This document shows positions 11,819 to 24,177 of a DNA stretch of 64,000 bases, in pieces. The first letter of the stretch is position 1, and each line of letters starts with the position of its first letter. Source of the stretch: Chamaecrista fasciculata (lineage: Eukaryota > Streptophyta > Magnoliopsida > Fabales > Fabaceae). The DNA is taken from NCBI GenBank assembly GCA_003254925.1, contig QANZ01046661.1, positions 107,343-171,342 on the forward strand. The letters run 5' to 3'. The notes under the pieces were generated by a model. It saw only the letters and a program-made list of their open reading frames with translations, was not told the origin of the DNA and searched no databases. The position numbers and the translations under genes are program-made.

Positions 11819-13060
11819 AATTTCTCAACAGAAACCTATTCTGACTACTACTGCTATCATAGCTTCAAAGTGTACCATTGAACTTCACCTCTTAGCATAT
11901 AAGATGAGGTAATTCTTGTTTTGACAAAGTGAACAACAGCCTTCTGAGTGGCAAGTGGGTTCACGTCCAACCATGAACGGTTTAAGTCAATGCTTCTGCA
12001 GTGAGGGGCTCAATAGAATCCCAAGAAGAAGAAAAGAAAGTTATGGGTGTATAGCAATTACAGATTGAAGTGTAAAAAAAAAAAAGTAGTTATGTGAAAT
12101 TGAAGTATAATATGTGTAAATTCCATTGCTGAAGTTATTCCCTATCTTTGTTCTGTTGGCTTTGTGATTTCTCAATGGAAATGTTGAGTTTTTGTCACTT
12201 GAACAAGTTTCGTTGAAGCATCAATATCATGAATTCATGATGGTTGGGTTGGAAAAGATGTAGCATGTTATGTTTTTACCGGAGAAATTTATAGTAAAAG
12301 TATAAGGAATTTGATCTAAATTATGTTCCTTAGGTCCAAAGGAAGCTTATTACAATAGGTATGTTATTTTTTAAAATGCTATTGTGTTTATTTAATAAAA
12401 TATTCCCTTGATATGAAAAAAAAGATCAAAATCTCAAATTGGTCCCTAATATATGGAATAGATTTCAAATTGGTCCTTAATGTTTCATTTGTTTCATATT
12501 GATCTTGTATAGTTTTATAATTTTGGAAATTGGTCCCAAACCTATTTTCGAGGTGCCATTTTTATTTTATCATGAAATGAGCAATGCACTTTTGAGACTC
12601 AATTTGACATTATTTGTTAATATCTTCACTTAGGTAGAAAAATTACTCGTCAAAAGCAAAATGTAACTCAGAATTTATTGCATTTAAACTTAAAAGGATA
12701 AAGATACGATGATTACATATTTAGTAGTTTGGAACCAATTTCAAAAATTATGAAAGTATATAGAATCAATATGAAACAAATGAAACATTTAGAATCAATT
12801 TGAAATTTACCTCATACATTAGGGACCAATTTGAAGTTTTGACAAAAAAAATTAACAAATTACCTTGTTGCTATTGGTCTATTGGATAAAAGGTNACAAA
12901 TTACCTTATTGCTATTGGTCTATTGGATAATCAAGGTACCAAAAAAAAAAAATAAATTCCCGCGCCATTACCGAATACCTCACTGTATTTGCAGTTTGCA
13001 GATTGCAGAAAAGCTAACTTGATGAACGAAAGTTATTAATCTTTCCTTCCAGTTTCTTTC
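11819..13060. other. Intergenic between phosphatase and PPR gene
   Basis: It contains the 3' UTR of the phosphatase gene, then AT-rich DNA with one foldback element (12426-12841). A 43-bp near-direct duplication around a single N (12895) probably marks an assembly join. No gene is seen. Confidence 0.6.
12426..12841. repeat. Foldback repeat with 'caaattggtcc' arms
   Basis: The left arm starts TCAAAATCTCAAATTGGTCC, and the right arm is its reverse complement with a few changes (ends ..GGGACCAATTTGAAGTTTTGA). The arms run about 170 bp each. I found no clean target-site duplication. Related half-copies occur at about 22676-22800 and inside the Helitron at 55391-55664. Confidence 0.6.
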
Positions 13061-13111
13061 ATGGCAAGTTTTCATGGAAGCCAAAACAGTCCCAAGAAAA
13101 TCCCAAAATGA
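13061..13111 (+). promoter_or_regulatory. Upstream ORF whose stop overlaps the PPR start (ATGA)
   Basis: A 16-codon frame opens at 13061 and stops at 13109-13111, so its TGA shares bases with the ATG (13108-13110) of the PPR gene. A second upstream ATG at 13074 opens a longer out-of-frame reading. If the leader is transcribed this far, scanning ribosomes would meet both before the main start, so translation may rely on reinitiation or leaky scanning. The transcription start is not known, so this is inference. Confidence 0.5.
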
Positions 13112-14862
13112 CAGAACGGCCTCCGCAGTCTCCAGAATATCGAGCTCTTCTCCGGGCAGGCCCGCGTCTCGGCCCGCTCCGGCAAGCCCATGCCCATCTC
13201 GTCGTCACCGGCTGTCACCGGAGCCGAGCTCTCTTGACGAAGCTCATCACACTCGCTTGCACCGCCGGTTCAATCGCCTACACTCGCCGTCTCTTCTACT
13301 ACTCCGTTCAATCTTCGACACTCGCCGATTCTTTCCTCTTCAATAACCTCATCAAAGCCTCTTCCAAGTTCGGCTTCTCCCTCGACGCCATTATCTTCTA
13401 CCGTGAAATGCTACTTTCTGCCATTCCGCCTTCCAGCTACACCTTCACTTCTGTGATAAAAGCTTGCGCCGATCTTTTGGCTTCGAGAATCGGTAGATGC
13501 GTTCATACACATGTCTTGGTTCATGGTTACGAGTGCAATACGTTCGTCCAAGCGGCTCTGGTTACATTATACGCGAGATCGAGTGATTTGGGTATTGCTC
13601 AGAAGGTGTTCGATAAAATGCCGGAGAGAACTATTGTGGCGTGGAACTCTTTGATTTCTGGGTATGAGCAGAACGGGCTTGCCAATGAAGCACTAGGGCT
13701 TTTTCACAAGATGCGTGCGTTGAATATGAATCCTGATGCTGCGACTCTGGTTAGTCTTTTGTCTGCTTGCTCTCAGTTGGGGTCAATCCAATTGGGAAGT
13801 TGGGTGCATGGATTTATCCTAAGCAATGAAATTGAAGTGAATGTGATTCTGGGTACTGCGTTGATTAACATGTTTTCTCGATGTGGCAATGTAAGGAGAG
13901 CACGGGAGGTGTTTGATGAAATGCCTGAGAGAAATGTGATTGTGTGGACGGCCATGATTTCTGGATATGGAATGCATGGTTATGGAAATCAAGCAATGGA
14001 GCTTTATTATCAGATGAGAGCGAGTGGGGTATCTCCCAATAATGTCACATTCGTTGCTGTATTATCTGCTTGTGCTCACGCAGGGCTCGTCCATGAAGGA
14101 CAGAAAGCATTCACAAGCATGAAAGATGAGTATGGTCTTATCCCAAAAGTGGAGCACCATGTGTGTATGGTTGATATGTTTGGGCGAGCTGGGCTACTCA
14201 ATCAAGCCTACAATTTCATCAAACAGCTACATCACAAAGATCTCGTTCCCGCCATATGGACTGCGATGCTAGGTGCTTGCAAGATGCACAAGAATCTCGA
14301 TCTTGGTGTTGAAGTTGCAGAGCATTTGTTATCGGTACAGCCGGAGAACCCGGGTCATTATGTCTTGCTTTCCAACATGTTTGCATTGGCAGGAAGAATG
14401 GATAGGGTGGAGATGATTAGAAACGTGATGATTGAAAGAGGCCTGAAGAAACAAGTAGGCTATAGCACCATAGATGTCAACCAAAAATCTTACTTGTTTG
14501 TGATGGGAGACAAGTCCCACCCAGAAATTGACCAGATTTATCGGTATTTGGATGAGTTGATATGGAAATGCAAGGAAGCAGGATATGTTCCTTCTCCTGA
14601 ATCAGCAATGCATGAGGTGGAAGAAGAAGAGAGGGAATATGCACTTAGGTACCATAGCGAGAAGCTTGCTGTGGCATTTGGTTTAATGAAGACCGGCCAT
14701 GGAGTGACTCTGAGGATTGTGAAGAACCTTAGAATATGTGAAGACTGCCATTCAGCTATCAAGTTCATCTCAGCTGTAACGAATAGAGAGATCGTCATTC
14801 GGGACAAGCTCAGGTTCCATCATTTTAAAGATGGCTCGTGTTCTTGTTTGGATTATTGGTGA
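13108..14862 (+). CDS. Pentatricopeptide repeat protein, E/DYW class (At2g33760-type)
   Basis: One uninterrupted 584-residue frame, as usual for PLS-class PPR genes. Degenerate PPR units fill about residues 70-420 (motifs such as TIVAWNSLISGYEQNG and NVIVWTAMISGYGMHG). The E/E+ region follows, and a DYW deaminase-like domain occupies roughly the last 95 residues. Within it HSEKLAVAFGL (about 516) and CEDCH (about 545) give the zinc and catalytic signature HxE..CxxC, and the protein ends exactly in DYW. Proteins of this class bind single-stranded organellar RNA and carry out C-to-U editing. The target transcript cannot be read from the sequence. The Arg-rich N terminus suggests import into mitochondria or plastids. 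Length and neighbours match Arabidopsis At2g33760 as I remember it. Confidence 0.92.
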   Translation: MTERPPQSPEYRALLRAGPRLGPLRQAHAHLVVTGCHRSRALLTKLITLACTAGSIAYTRRLFYYSVQSSTLADSFLFNNLIKASSKFGFSLDAIIFYREMLLSAIPPSSYTFTSVIKACADLLASRIGRCVHTHVLVHGYECNTFVQAALVTLYARSSDLGIAQKVFDKMPERTIVAWNSLISGYEQNGLANEALGLFHKMRALNMNPDAATLVSLLSACSQLGSIQLGSWVHGFILSNEIEVNVILGTALINMFSRCGNVRRAREVFDEMPERNVIVWTAMISGYGMHGYGNQAMELYYQMRASGVSPNNVTFVAVLSACAHAGLVHEGQKAFTSMKDEYGLIPKVEHHVCMVDMFGRAGLLNQAYNFIKQLHHKDLVPAIWTAMLGACKMHKNLDLGVEVAEHLLSVQPENPGHYVLLSNMFALAGRMDRVEMIRNVMIERGLKKQVGYSTIDVNQKSYLFVMGDKSHPEIDQIYRYLDELIWKCKEAGYVPSPESAMHEVEEEEREYALRYHSEKLAVAFGLMKTGHGVTLRIVKNLRICEDCHSAIKFISAVTNREIVIRDKLRFHHFKDGSCSCLDYW

Positions 14863-17364
14863 TGAGATTTTTTGCGCATGCAGCTTAGATTTGATTAGCT
14901 AGTGAGTTCTTGAGAAGAAGATGTTGAGAATGAAGTATGTATGAAGGATTAGATTATCAGAAATGCAAGGCAAAGATATCGCAGAGGATATCTGATGGTA
15001 ACCAGCTTGAAATTTAGTTTTCCCAGCATTTTTGTTAGTTCATAGTTCTCTCCTTAAGGTAAATTGAGGAGACTTCTTTCTTTTCTCTTTTCTGATTGCT
15101 AAAATTCTTGCTGAGGTTGCTCTGTTTATACTATGGCAGGGATGGAAAAAAAAAAGGGATTTGGATATTCAGCAGCTGTGAAGTGCTAATTAATTAATTA
15201 TTTTTCCCCAATATATATATAGCCCATATGATACTTCACAGGCTGAAATACTTTAGTGATCCAAATCTGTTCCAGCAATTGTTTTATGATAGAAGTCCAC
15301 AACTGTGATTGAATCATAGTTGAAACACAATGCGTATGATTTGTACTTTTATCAAAAGCTTTAGTTGTTGGCCTAATAAAAAGTGTTTTGTTCAACTATT
15401 AGAGTATTAGTATGAGAGCCAATATTATGTGTTCAATGATTAATAGGACAATTGCTATAAGATATTGGTTTAATGTGTGACAGTAATTATCTTAATAGTG
15501 AAGGTCTAGATCGAAGGTCGAGTTATAATCAAATCATAGTTCGCTTTACTATTTAGTTAAGAAATGAATTTACGTCTTTAAATTACTTTGAATCCCCATC
15601 ATTTCTCCAGGAAGATGGTTGCGGAGGGAGATGAGTTGCCGCCGACGACAGTGGAAAAGGGAGACGGAGGGAGATCCCATATTTGTGAGATTGCTAGAGA
15701 GAAAAACAATTTAATGACGTGGCAAAACAGCAGCAGTTAGATCAATTGAATGGCCCATATTTGTTTAAATTTAGACAACTCTAGAGAGTTTAATTATAGA
15801 AAGACAAGGACAAGGATATAGGGGCATGACACCATACTCCAATGTCATCTCTGCAATAATGTATGCATGTGTTGGGAAAACCATGTTACGTGCTTTATTA
15901 TATACAATAAGATACAAACAAAAACACTCATTTTACGAGTGTTATAATATTTCTTCTATAATTTTATTTGTATATTGTATGTTTCTCATGTGCAACAAGT
16001 AAAGTATTAATATTGCTTCACCCACCATAAGGGGACGCATTAATATATTGGCAGAATGTTTTCTTTTATTGCAGAAAGTGAGAGGCTCCCTATTAGGGTT
16101 TCAGAGGTAACGGCTTTTCATGTGAGAGGTGGGCTCATAAATCCACAGGGCACAGAAAAAAATTATTGCCTTTTGATTTTTTTGATGGCCCGGCAGACAG
16201 CTACACGTACAGTATGGAGAAATTAATTTCTATGGGAATCCAACATAAGGAAATGAAGAAAATTAAAGGGGTACAAGGAAAATGAAAATAAAATGGAAGA
16301 GTTAATTCTCAATCATTGGTTAAATTTAAGTTTTAAAATATAAATATAAATTTTAAGAGAATCATATGGTTAAAATCTAAAATTCTTAAAAATTCTGAAT
16401 TTGAATGAAATAATATAGAGTAATTTAATTATTCATTTTGAATTATAAGATAAATTCTATTTTGATCATCAATTTTTTTTATTAGTGTCACTATTTGTCT
16501 AAAACATAACTTCGGTAGACATTTTGGTTCTTTCTATCACTTCACTTATTATACACATGGAATAAAAATGTCTGTCCCAACTGTTTAGGTTAGAAATAAT
16601 AACAAAAATAAAATAAACTTATATTTTAGACTAACCATAGAATAGAACAAATAAAAAAGTTTGAGGATTAAAATAGAATAATAAGTTTAAAAATCAAAAT
16701 GAAAATTTTCTTGTAATTTGAAAACTCAAATGAGATTTTGATCTTCTCTGAAAAGTTTTAATTCTTTTATTTGATTATGAAAAACAAAATTATAAAAATT
16801 ATATTTCAATCAATTTGATTATACAAATAAATAGATTTGTCATTGAACTATGTGAGTTATTTTGAACGAATAGTTTGAAAGAGAAAATATATATAATAAT
16901 AATAATAATAATAAAAAATGTAACTACAGTGACACATGTGCATGCTATTACTTTAACGGCTTAATGCAATTATTAATAGACTGCATGATAGCATTACAAT
17001 TTTTTACTCAACTTGAAAAGCAAGGATAAGACAAAGGAAGACGAAAAGGGGTGCTTTCGTAAATGAGTAAAAGTGCTTGAAAATGCCAATCTAACTTGCA
17101 TGAAGACTTGTAGTTGTAATTGCTTCTGTGTAGCTACATTAAAAATAAAGTAGATTTTGCCATTTTTCTACTGTGAAAAAAACTATATAAATTAAGATAA
17201 ATAATTGATTTGATTCTTGAAAAGTAAATTATTTAATTACAAGACAAAAACAAAAACTCTCGTTGTATTTCAAGTAGGGCAACTAGGTCGATACAACTAT
17301 TTTATAAAAAATTTAACAATTGTATTATCAAGTTTTACGTAGGATTTTCGAAGCAATAATTACA
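14863..17364. other. Intergenic, AT-rich
   Basis: The PPR 3' UTR is followed by AT-rich DNA. A GC-richer patch at 15612-15740 has a 41-codon frame from the ATG at 15615, but nothing identifies it as a gene. Around 16440-16735 two loosely inverted AT-rich segments may be a decayed foldback repeat. An (AAT)n run lies at about 16885-16915. No RNA gene is seen. Confidence 0.5.
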
Positions 17365-17578
17365 AGCTAAGTCGCATGTTCTCATAGCCGGCCTAGTCTT
17401 CTCTCGAAGCCCATGTCCATCTAAGTTGTCGTTAGGATATTTTGTATATTACTAAGTGATGAGCTGTATAGAATAGAAGCTTGTAGAAACTTTCCTTTCT
17501 TGTATAAAGTTACATAGTGTATCATTCCATGATTCAGAGAATTTAATACAGAAATTCAATATTCTTTATGGTATCAAG
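17365..17578 (+). repeat. 5' LTR of the copia element
   Basis: About 210 bp, matching 21470-21697. The outer boundary is uncertain by about 15 bp, because the first bases of the two LTRs have diverged and no clean target duplication is visible. Confidence 0.8.
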
Positions 17579-20500
17579 AGCCTTACCTGTCTAACGACTA
17601 TGAAAAATTCCCCAGCCACTCCTCCTACTTCTGCCTCCGCCTCCACTGTTGCTGCAACTGATCAACCGGTTGTTCTTCAGGCCAACTCTCAAAGATATGG
17701 CCCTCATCCCATTTCTGTGAAGCTTGAGGAAGATAACTTCCTTACTTGGAGGCAGCAAGCAATGGCAACAATTCGTGGCTACAAACTTCAGGGTTTTCTC
17801 AAAGATTCGATCCCTACTCAGTCCGCTGCAGATGGTTCCATTACTGAGGAATATGTTGCTTGGGATCAACACGACCAATTATTACTCTCTTGGCTTCTCT
17901 CTTCCATGTCCAATGGAATGTTGACCATGATGGTGGGTTGCGATCATGCTTTTCAAGTGTGGCGCAAGCTTGAAGAATTTTTTGCTTCTCGCACCAAAGC
18001 CAAGGTAAATCAGTTTAAATCACAGCTTCATTCTGTCAAGAAACAAAATATGAAAATGAATGAGTATTTACTCAAGGTGAAGAAAATAATTGACAATTTA
18101 TTTGCTGTTGGTTGTCCTATCCCTACTGTTGATCATATTGATGCTATCCTTGAGGGTCCCCCTCAAGATTATAATGCTTTTGTTGTGTCAGTTACCTCTA
18201 GGAACTTGATTCTACAATTCCATTAAGTGCTAACATTGCACAGACACCAGCTCCTAAAGCCAACAAGCCTCAACCTCCCACCAACCTTCCTTCTCGACAA
18301 AATTTTTCTCCTACTCCACGTCCCTTCAACAACCCTGGCGGACGTTTTGGTCGTGGTGGAGGTCAGCGTGGTGGCAGAGGTCGTGGTCGATTTAGTCCTA
18401 ATCGACCTCAATGTCAACTTTGCAACAAACCTGGGCACATGGCATGACAGTGCTACCACGGGTTTAATCAACAATTCATCAGCCCTTTTGCACAGCAAAA
18501 TCAACAACAGTTTTCTGCTGCTACACCTAGACCTCATCCTACTGCTATGATGGCCACACCAGCAACTCTTCTTGACAGTGCTTGGTATCCAGACTCTGGC
18601 GCTAGCAATCATCTCACTCCTAACATCCATAACCTCTCCAATCGCTCAGAATATGGTGGTAATGATCAAGTTTACTTGGCAAATGGGTCAGGTACCTTTA
18701 TTAAACATATTGGTTATGCTAGTTTGCAGCATTCTTCTCTTCCTAAACCTCTTTATCTTAACACTCTTTTACATGTGCCTCATGCTTCCAAAAATCTCAT
18801 TAGTGTTTCTAAGTTTGAACTTGTGCACACGGATGTTTGGGGACCTTCCCCACTTGAGTCACATAATGGATATCGTTATTTCATTCATTTTACTGATGTT
18901 TTTTCTCGTTTCACCTGGATTTATTTACTTAAAAACAAATCTGAAGTTTCAAATATATTTCTTCAATTCAAATTTATGATTGAACTGCAATTTAATGCCA
19001 AAATCAAATCATTACAATCTGATGGTGGGGGGGAGTATGTTGACTTAACCAAGTTTCTTGCTGATAAGGGAATTAAACAACGTTTTTCATGTCCTCACAC
19101 CCCTCAACAAAACGGTTTGGTTGAACGCAAGATAAGACATATTACTGAATTGGGTCTGTCTATGATGGCTCATGCCTCTATGCCTCTTACTTTATGGGAT
19201 GAAGCTTTTCTTACATCTATACATACCATTAATCGTCTTCCATCTCCTCTTCTTAATAATTTCACCCCATATTCTCTTTTATATAATAAACCTCCCACAT
19301 ATGATTATTTTCGTGTTTTTGGATGCTCTTGCTATCCTCATTTACGTCCCTATAACAAACAAAAATTTCAATACAAGTTCATTAAGTGTACGTTCTTGGG
19401 TTACAATTCAGCCCACAAAGGCTATAGATGTCTTGCTCCTTCAGGACGTGTGTATGTGTCTTGTGATGTCATTTTTAATGAAAGTTCCTTCCCATATGCA
19501 TCTATTTCCTCTTCGTCCTCCCCTTCTGTTTCTCTTCCCCATTCTAGTGTTTTTCCTCTATTTTCTCCTAGCATTCCACTTATTTCTTCTATTAATGCTG
19601 CTGCTAACATATCTAATAATGTTTCTTGTGCTACTAACTCTTTGCCTTGTTCTCATGATTTGCAGGTTACCCCCGAACCATCTCCTATATTACCTTCACT
19701 TCTCCCATCTCCCAGTTCTGCTACTATGCATCCCCATGATCCTACTCCTTCCTCACAAACATCACTTACTTCCTCAAGCTCTTCCACTCGTTATATGTTT
19801 CCCCCCAACCCTCCCCCAGCACCACCTTCACACAAACCTCCTATTGTCAATTCTCATACTATGACAACTCGTGGTAAGCAAGGTATATTTAAGCCTAAGG
19901 CTCTTCTCTCTGCTGTTGAACCTTCTTCATGCAAAGCTCCACTCCAAGATCCCCACTGGAAAGCTGCACTTGATGAAGAGTACAATGCATTAATTCGAAA
20001 CAAAACATGGGATTTGGTTCAACTTCCACCCGGAAAAACTCTCATTGGTTGCAAATGGGTTTTCAAACTTAAACAACATTCAGATGGTAGTGTGGAGTGC
20101 TATAAGGCTCGTCTCGTTGCCAAAGGGTTTCATCAAGTTCCCGGCATTGATTTTGCAAAGACCTACAGCCCTGTTGCGAAACCAGTCACCATTCGACTTA
20201 TACTCATAGTTGCTTTGTCTCGTGACTGGCCTATTCGTCAACTTGACGTCAATAACGCGTTTCTCAACGACATTCTTACTGAAGAAGTGTATATGCAGCA
20301 GCCAGAGGAGTTTGTTGTTGGTGATTCTAATGTGGTATGTAAACTCAACAAAGCTTTATATGGCTTACGCCAAGCACCTCGTGCTTGGTTTGATAAATTA
20401 ACCATTACTCTTTCATCTTTTGGATTCACTCACACACACATTGATTCTTCTCTTTTCATTCGATACTACACATCAACATCCATCCTCTATATTCTTGTAT

Positions 20501-21469
20501 ATGTGGACGATATCATCGTCACTGGTAATGACTCTGTTGCTGTTTTTGATTTTATTGCCATGCTCCATCATTCTTTTGCTTTAAAAGACTTAGGAAACTT
20601 GCATTATTTCCTTGGCATCCAAGTGTCCCCTACTCTCCAAGGTGGTCTTCTCCTCAACCAGTCCAAATACATATCTGATTTATTGACCAAAACTAATATG
20701 ACTCATGCCAAACCACAACCCACACCCATGGCCTCCGGTACTAAACTGTCCCTTCATGGCACTGAGGTGTTTGATAACCCCAAGCTCTATCGCTCTGTGG
20801 TTGGCACCTTACAGTATTTGTGTGTGACTCGTCTTGACATCACATTTGCTGTTAATAAGGTCAGTCAGTTCATGCATGTTCCTTTTGTTGAGCACTGGCA
20901 AGAGGTGAAGCGAATTCTCTGTTATTTACAAGGTACATCTTCATTTGGGCTCATTCTCAACAAATGCTCTGTTCTTCGTCTATCTACACTCTGTGATGTC
21001 GACTGGGCATTGGATATAAATGATTGTCGGTCTACTTTCGATTCCTGTATTTACCTTGGTGACAACTTGATTTCTTGGCGATCAAAGAAACAAGCTGTTG
21101 TTTCTCGTTCTTCTACGGAAGTGGAGTATCGAGCTCTTGCTCACACTGTTGTAGAACTGTCCTGGATACAGGGTCTTCTATCTGAGTTGCGTTTGCCTCG
21201 CCAACCTGAACCACCAATTGTCTATTGTGACAATCTCAGCACGGTTCTCTTAGCTGCTAACCCTGTACTCCATGCACGCACCAAGCACATGGAGCTTGAC
21301 CTGCACTTTGTGCGTGAGAAAGTCCAAAGCAAACTCATTACTGTCACTCATTTATCCTCAAAGGATCAAATTGCAGATGCTCTAACAAAGCCTTTACCCA
21401 AAGATCAATTTTTTCTTCTGAGGTCTAAACTTCATGTAGATACACTCAATTTGCGGGGGGACAATGAAG

Positions 21470-21697
21470 GAGTAGCTCAGCCCAATTCTCATATCAGGCC
21501 TAGTGTTCTCTCGAAGCCCATGTCCATCTAAGTTACCGTTAGAGTATTTTGTATATTGCTAAGTGATGAGCTGTATAGCTAAGTGATGAGTTGTATAGAA
21601 TAGAAGCTTGTAGAAACTTTCATTTCTTGTATAAAGTTACACAGTGTATCACTCAACGATTCAGGGAATTTAATACAAAAATTCAATATTCTTTACA
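21470..21697 (+). repeat. 3' LTR of the copia element
   Basis: Matches the 5' LTR. It carries an extra internal copy of a roughly 20-bp segment around 'agctaagtgatgag', which makes it a little longer. It ends in CA. Confidence 0.8.
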
Positions 21698-22225
21698 TGA
21701 TTGATATGCGAACAAAAATTTTTAAAAATGGGAAAATAATATATTAAATAAGTTCCTTTCAATACATAACATTCTTATTTATAGGAGAATGAGAGAAATA
21801 ATAAAAATTATCCAATGTATGACTAAAAAATTTGGCGTGGCGATGCCAACCTTTCTTGTTGTCTTCATCTTTGAGTGGGCATGGGGGTGGGTTCGGCCTC
21901 CATTGAGGCCGTTCGATGCTATTTTTTTATTTTCTCTGGGATTTTTTAATAAATCATCTCATAATTCAATTGAACTCTCCTATAAACAATATTTAAATTT
22001 CAAAATCTAATAATTTGCATTTAAAACTTTTAATTAAGCTAAATTAGAATTCCATCCCAACACTTAATTATTTTATTTTCAATAAATCGTTTTTAATTTT
22101 GATCTTAACCAATAAATTATTAGTCACCATCACACTTCTATAATATAATTATTTTTTATAAGATTATTGTACACTTTAAGTGATACTTCTATTGAGTGTG
22201 ATTCCAAATCGTATATTTTAGTATT
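21698..22225. other. Intergenic, no gene seen
   Basis: AT-rich flank between the copia element and the next foldback element. The open frame at 21789-22010 has no recognisable features. Confidence 0.5.
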
Positions 22226-22667
22226 GGTCAAAGTGCACTTTTGCTCCCATAACTTTTACTCAAGTTTCAGTTTGGTCCCATTACTTTTTTTGTTGCACTT
22301 TTGGTCCCATATCTTTGCAAAAAGTTGCAGATTTGGTCCCGTATCACTTTTGGTCCCATATCTTTTGGTCATGTTGCAGAATTGGTCCCATATCTTTGCA
22401 AAAAGTTTCACCGCCAGTCCCACTTGATCCAAATATATGAGACCAATTTTGCACCTGACCCAAAGATATGGGACCGACTCTGCAACTTGACTAAAAAATA
22501 TAGGACCAATTATGTAACATGAACCAAAGATATGGGACCAAAAATGTAACACAGGACCAAATCTGCAACTTGAGTAAAAGATATGGGACCAAAAGTGCAA
22601 CAAAAAAAGTTATGGGACCAAATTGAAACCTTAGCCAAAGTTATGGGACTAAAAGTGCACTTAGACC
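22226..22667. mobile_element. 442-bp MULE-like foldback element
   Basis: Termini are GGTCAAAGTGCACTTTTG on the left and the reverse complement of GGTCTAAGTGCACTTTTA on the right. Inside, 'ttggtcccatatcttt' subrepeats run forward in the left half and reversed in the right half. A single N follows the right end (22668), so the duplication on that side cannot be checked. It belongs to the same family as 24178-24576. Confidence 0.7.
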
Positions 22668-22875
22668 NATCGTATCTCAAAAATAAATTTGGTATCAATT
22701 TGAAATATTATGAAAATATATATAAAGACCAATCTAAAATAAATGAAAGATAATAGGCCAATTTAAAATCTACTTCATACATAAGTGACCAATTTGAGAC
22801 TAAACTTATATGTGTATATATAGGCTACGGTGTATCTTGTCATGGCCCTCGTGGGTCGATATATTTGGAAGCAAG

Positions 22876-23362
22876 GTTATTTTTACCGGACCGCTCATTG
22901 AACCGGCCGAAGCAGCGGTTCAAGGTTCAATGGTTCAACCGGGGTCGGACCGTTAATAATTAAATAAATAAAAAATAATATATTTAGTTTAATATAATAA
23001 AAATATATAATAAACTCTTTAAATTTAAGCTGGATTGAGTAAGAAAGTGATTAATTAAGAGGATAAAAAATTAAATTTTGAAGTAAAAACTATTAAATAA
23101 CGTATTATTTTGAGTCTAAACATAATAAAAAAACAAATTTCTTTAAAATAACATCATTTTAATCAAGAAAAAGTAAAAAAAAAAAATTAGAAAAAAATTG
23201 AACCGGTTCAACCTCAAAACCGGCCGGTTCAAGGGGTTTTCCCGGTTTTTGACCGGTTCAGGCGATTCTAGACCAGTTCTCAACCTGCCTGGTTTTTTGC
23301 TAAACTCGGACCGGACCACTGACCGGTTCGCGGTTCAACCGATCCGGCCGGTCTGGTAACAG
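22876..23362. repeat. CCGGTTCAA-rich terminal-inverted-repeat element (hAT-like MITE?)
   Basis: Both ends are rich in ACCGG/CCGGTTCAA words. The left end has 'ttaccggaccg' and the right end 'gatccggccggtctggtaa' in inverted order, with a very AT-rich middle. The layout is that of a MITE, and I recall similar CCGGTT-rich repeats being common in dicots. The ends are approximate, and no target duplication was established. Confidence 0.45.
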
Positions 23363-23756
23363 AGAGTATAACTCTATCCAATATCTTTAGAAAATGGATT
23401 AAAATATAATAAAAATTAAAAAATAAGAAACTACAGTTATAATATAATTTTTAATTCTTAAGACATGTTTTATAAATATGATTAGAGAAACCTTTATAAT
23501 AACAAACAGACAGGCAAGATGTGGGACTGTGGTGGCAGATATTCTCTTTAGCCTCTATTCCCCATGCTTTTCAATTACCCATCACTCATCGTCATTTTAA
23601 TAGTGGATCATCTTAGCCGTTCGTTTATCGCATCCGTTTCCGTTACTTTAATAGTCAAATCAATATATTCTTTGAATATCTAAAATTAAATAATTAAATA
23701 ATATATATATTCTTGAATATGGAGACCACGGTGAGATTAAACACCAATAATAATAA

Positions 23757-23935
23757 TTAGAGGCTTCGTTTGTCCTAATCGGCACGCAAATATGTATGTA
23801 AAATAAATAAGGAACTAAATCGTTAACTCAGTAAAAAAGAAGGAATCAAATAATAATTTTTTTCTTATTATTAATTTTGTACTATAGTTTTAAAATGTAA
23901 ACGACCAGAAAGGAGTGGAGCCATATAATATAAGA
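23757..23935 (-). mobile_element. 179-bp non-autonomous Helitron copy
   Basis: On the minus strand it begins TCTTATATTATATGGCTCC after an A and ends GCCTCTAA before a T, the A|TC..CTRR|T insertion rule of Helitrons. It aligns along its whole length with the plus-strand copy at 50424-50602, which is also 179 bp. The subterminal hairpin is partly decayed here (GCGTGCC is kept, its partner is changed). Confidence 0.75.
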
Positions 23936-24177
23936 TAGGAGTATTTTAGGCTTTAGAGTTTAGACCACAAAAAGGGTGTCGAACGCGTGGTTTCAAGGGT
24001 CATTAACTTAACAGTTTTTGTTTTTGTTTTTGGCCAATATTAACTTAACAGTTAGCACACATAATTTTTCACTTAAATGTTTAAACTCTTATTAATTAAG
24101 TTATATCAACACCAAACTAATTGATTTACGCTCACGGTTCTTTAACACACATAATGATAGAAATGAATTAAAATAAA

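Larger units (their letters stand above)
17365..21697 (+). mobile_element. Ty1/copia LTR retrotransposon, broken copy
   Basis: About 4.3 kb with short LTRs at both ends. A primer-binding site of the initiator-Met tRNA type (TGGTATCAAGAGC) begins at 17579, and a G-rich polypurine tract lies near 21453. A gag-like region with a zinc knuckle (CNKPGHMA) occupies about 17.6-18.5 kb. The pol region covers about 18.55-21.53 kb in the copia order: a protease-like DSGASNH, integrase (TPQQNGLVERK), reverse transcriptase (YVDDIIVTG) and RNase H. Small size, short LTRs and gag text suggest the Ale/Retrofit lineage. It is a fossil with a few breaks. The LTRs differ at roughly 8 percent of positions by eye, suggesting an age of a few million years under commonly used plant rates. 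Confidence 0.93.

Noticed and set aside
13074-13346. 90-codon open frame overlapping the start of the PPR gene
   Set aside because: It is out of frame with the clear PPR-DYW protein, Arg/Ser/Pro-rich, and has no domain.
15615-15740. 41-codon frame in a GC-richer patch after the PPR gene
   Set aside because: Starts with a fair ATG but matches no family. It could be a gene or transposon scrap; too short to call.
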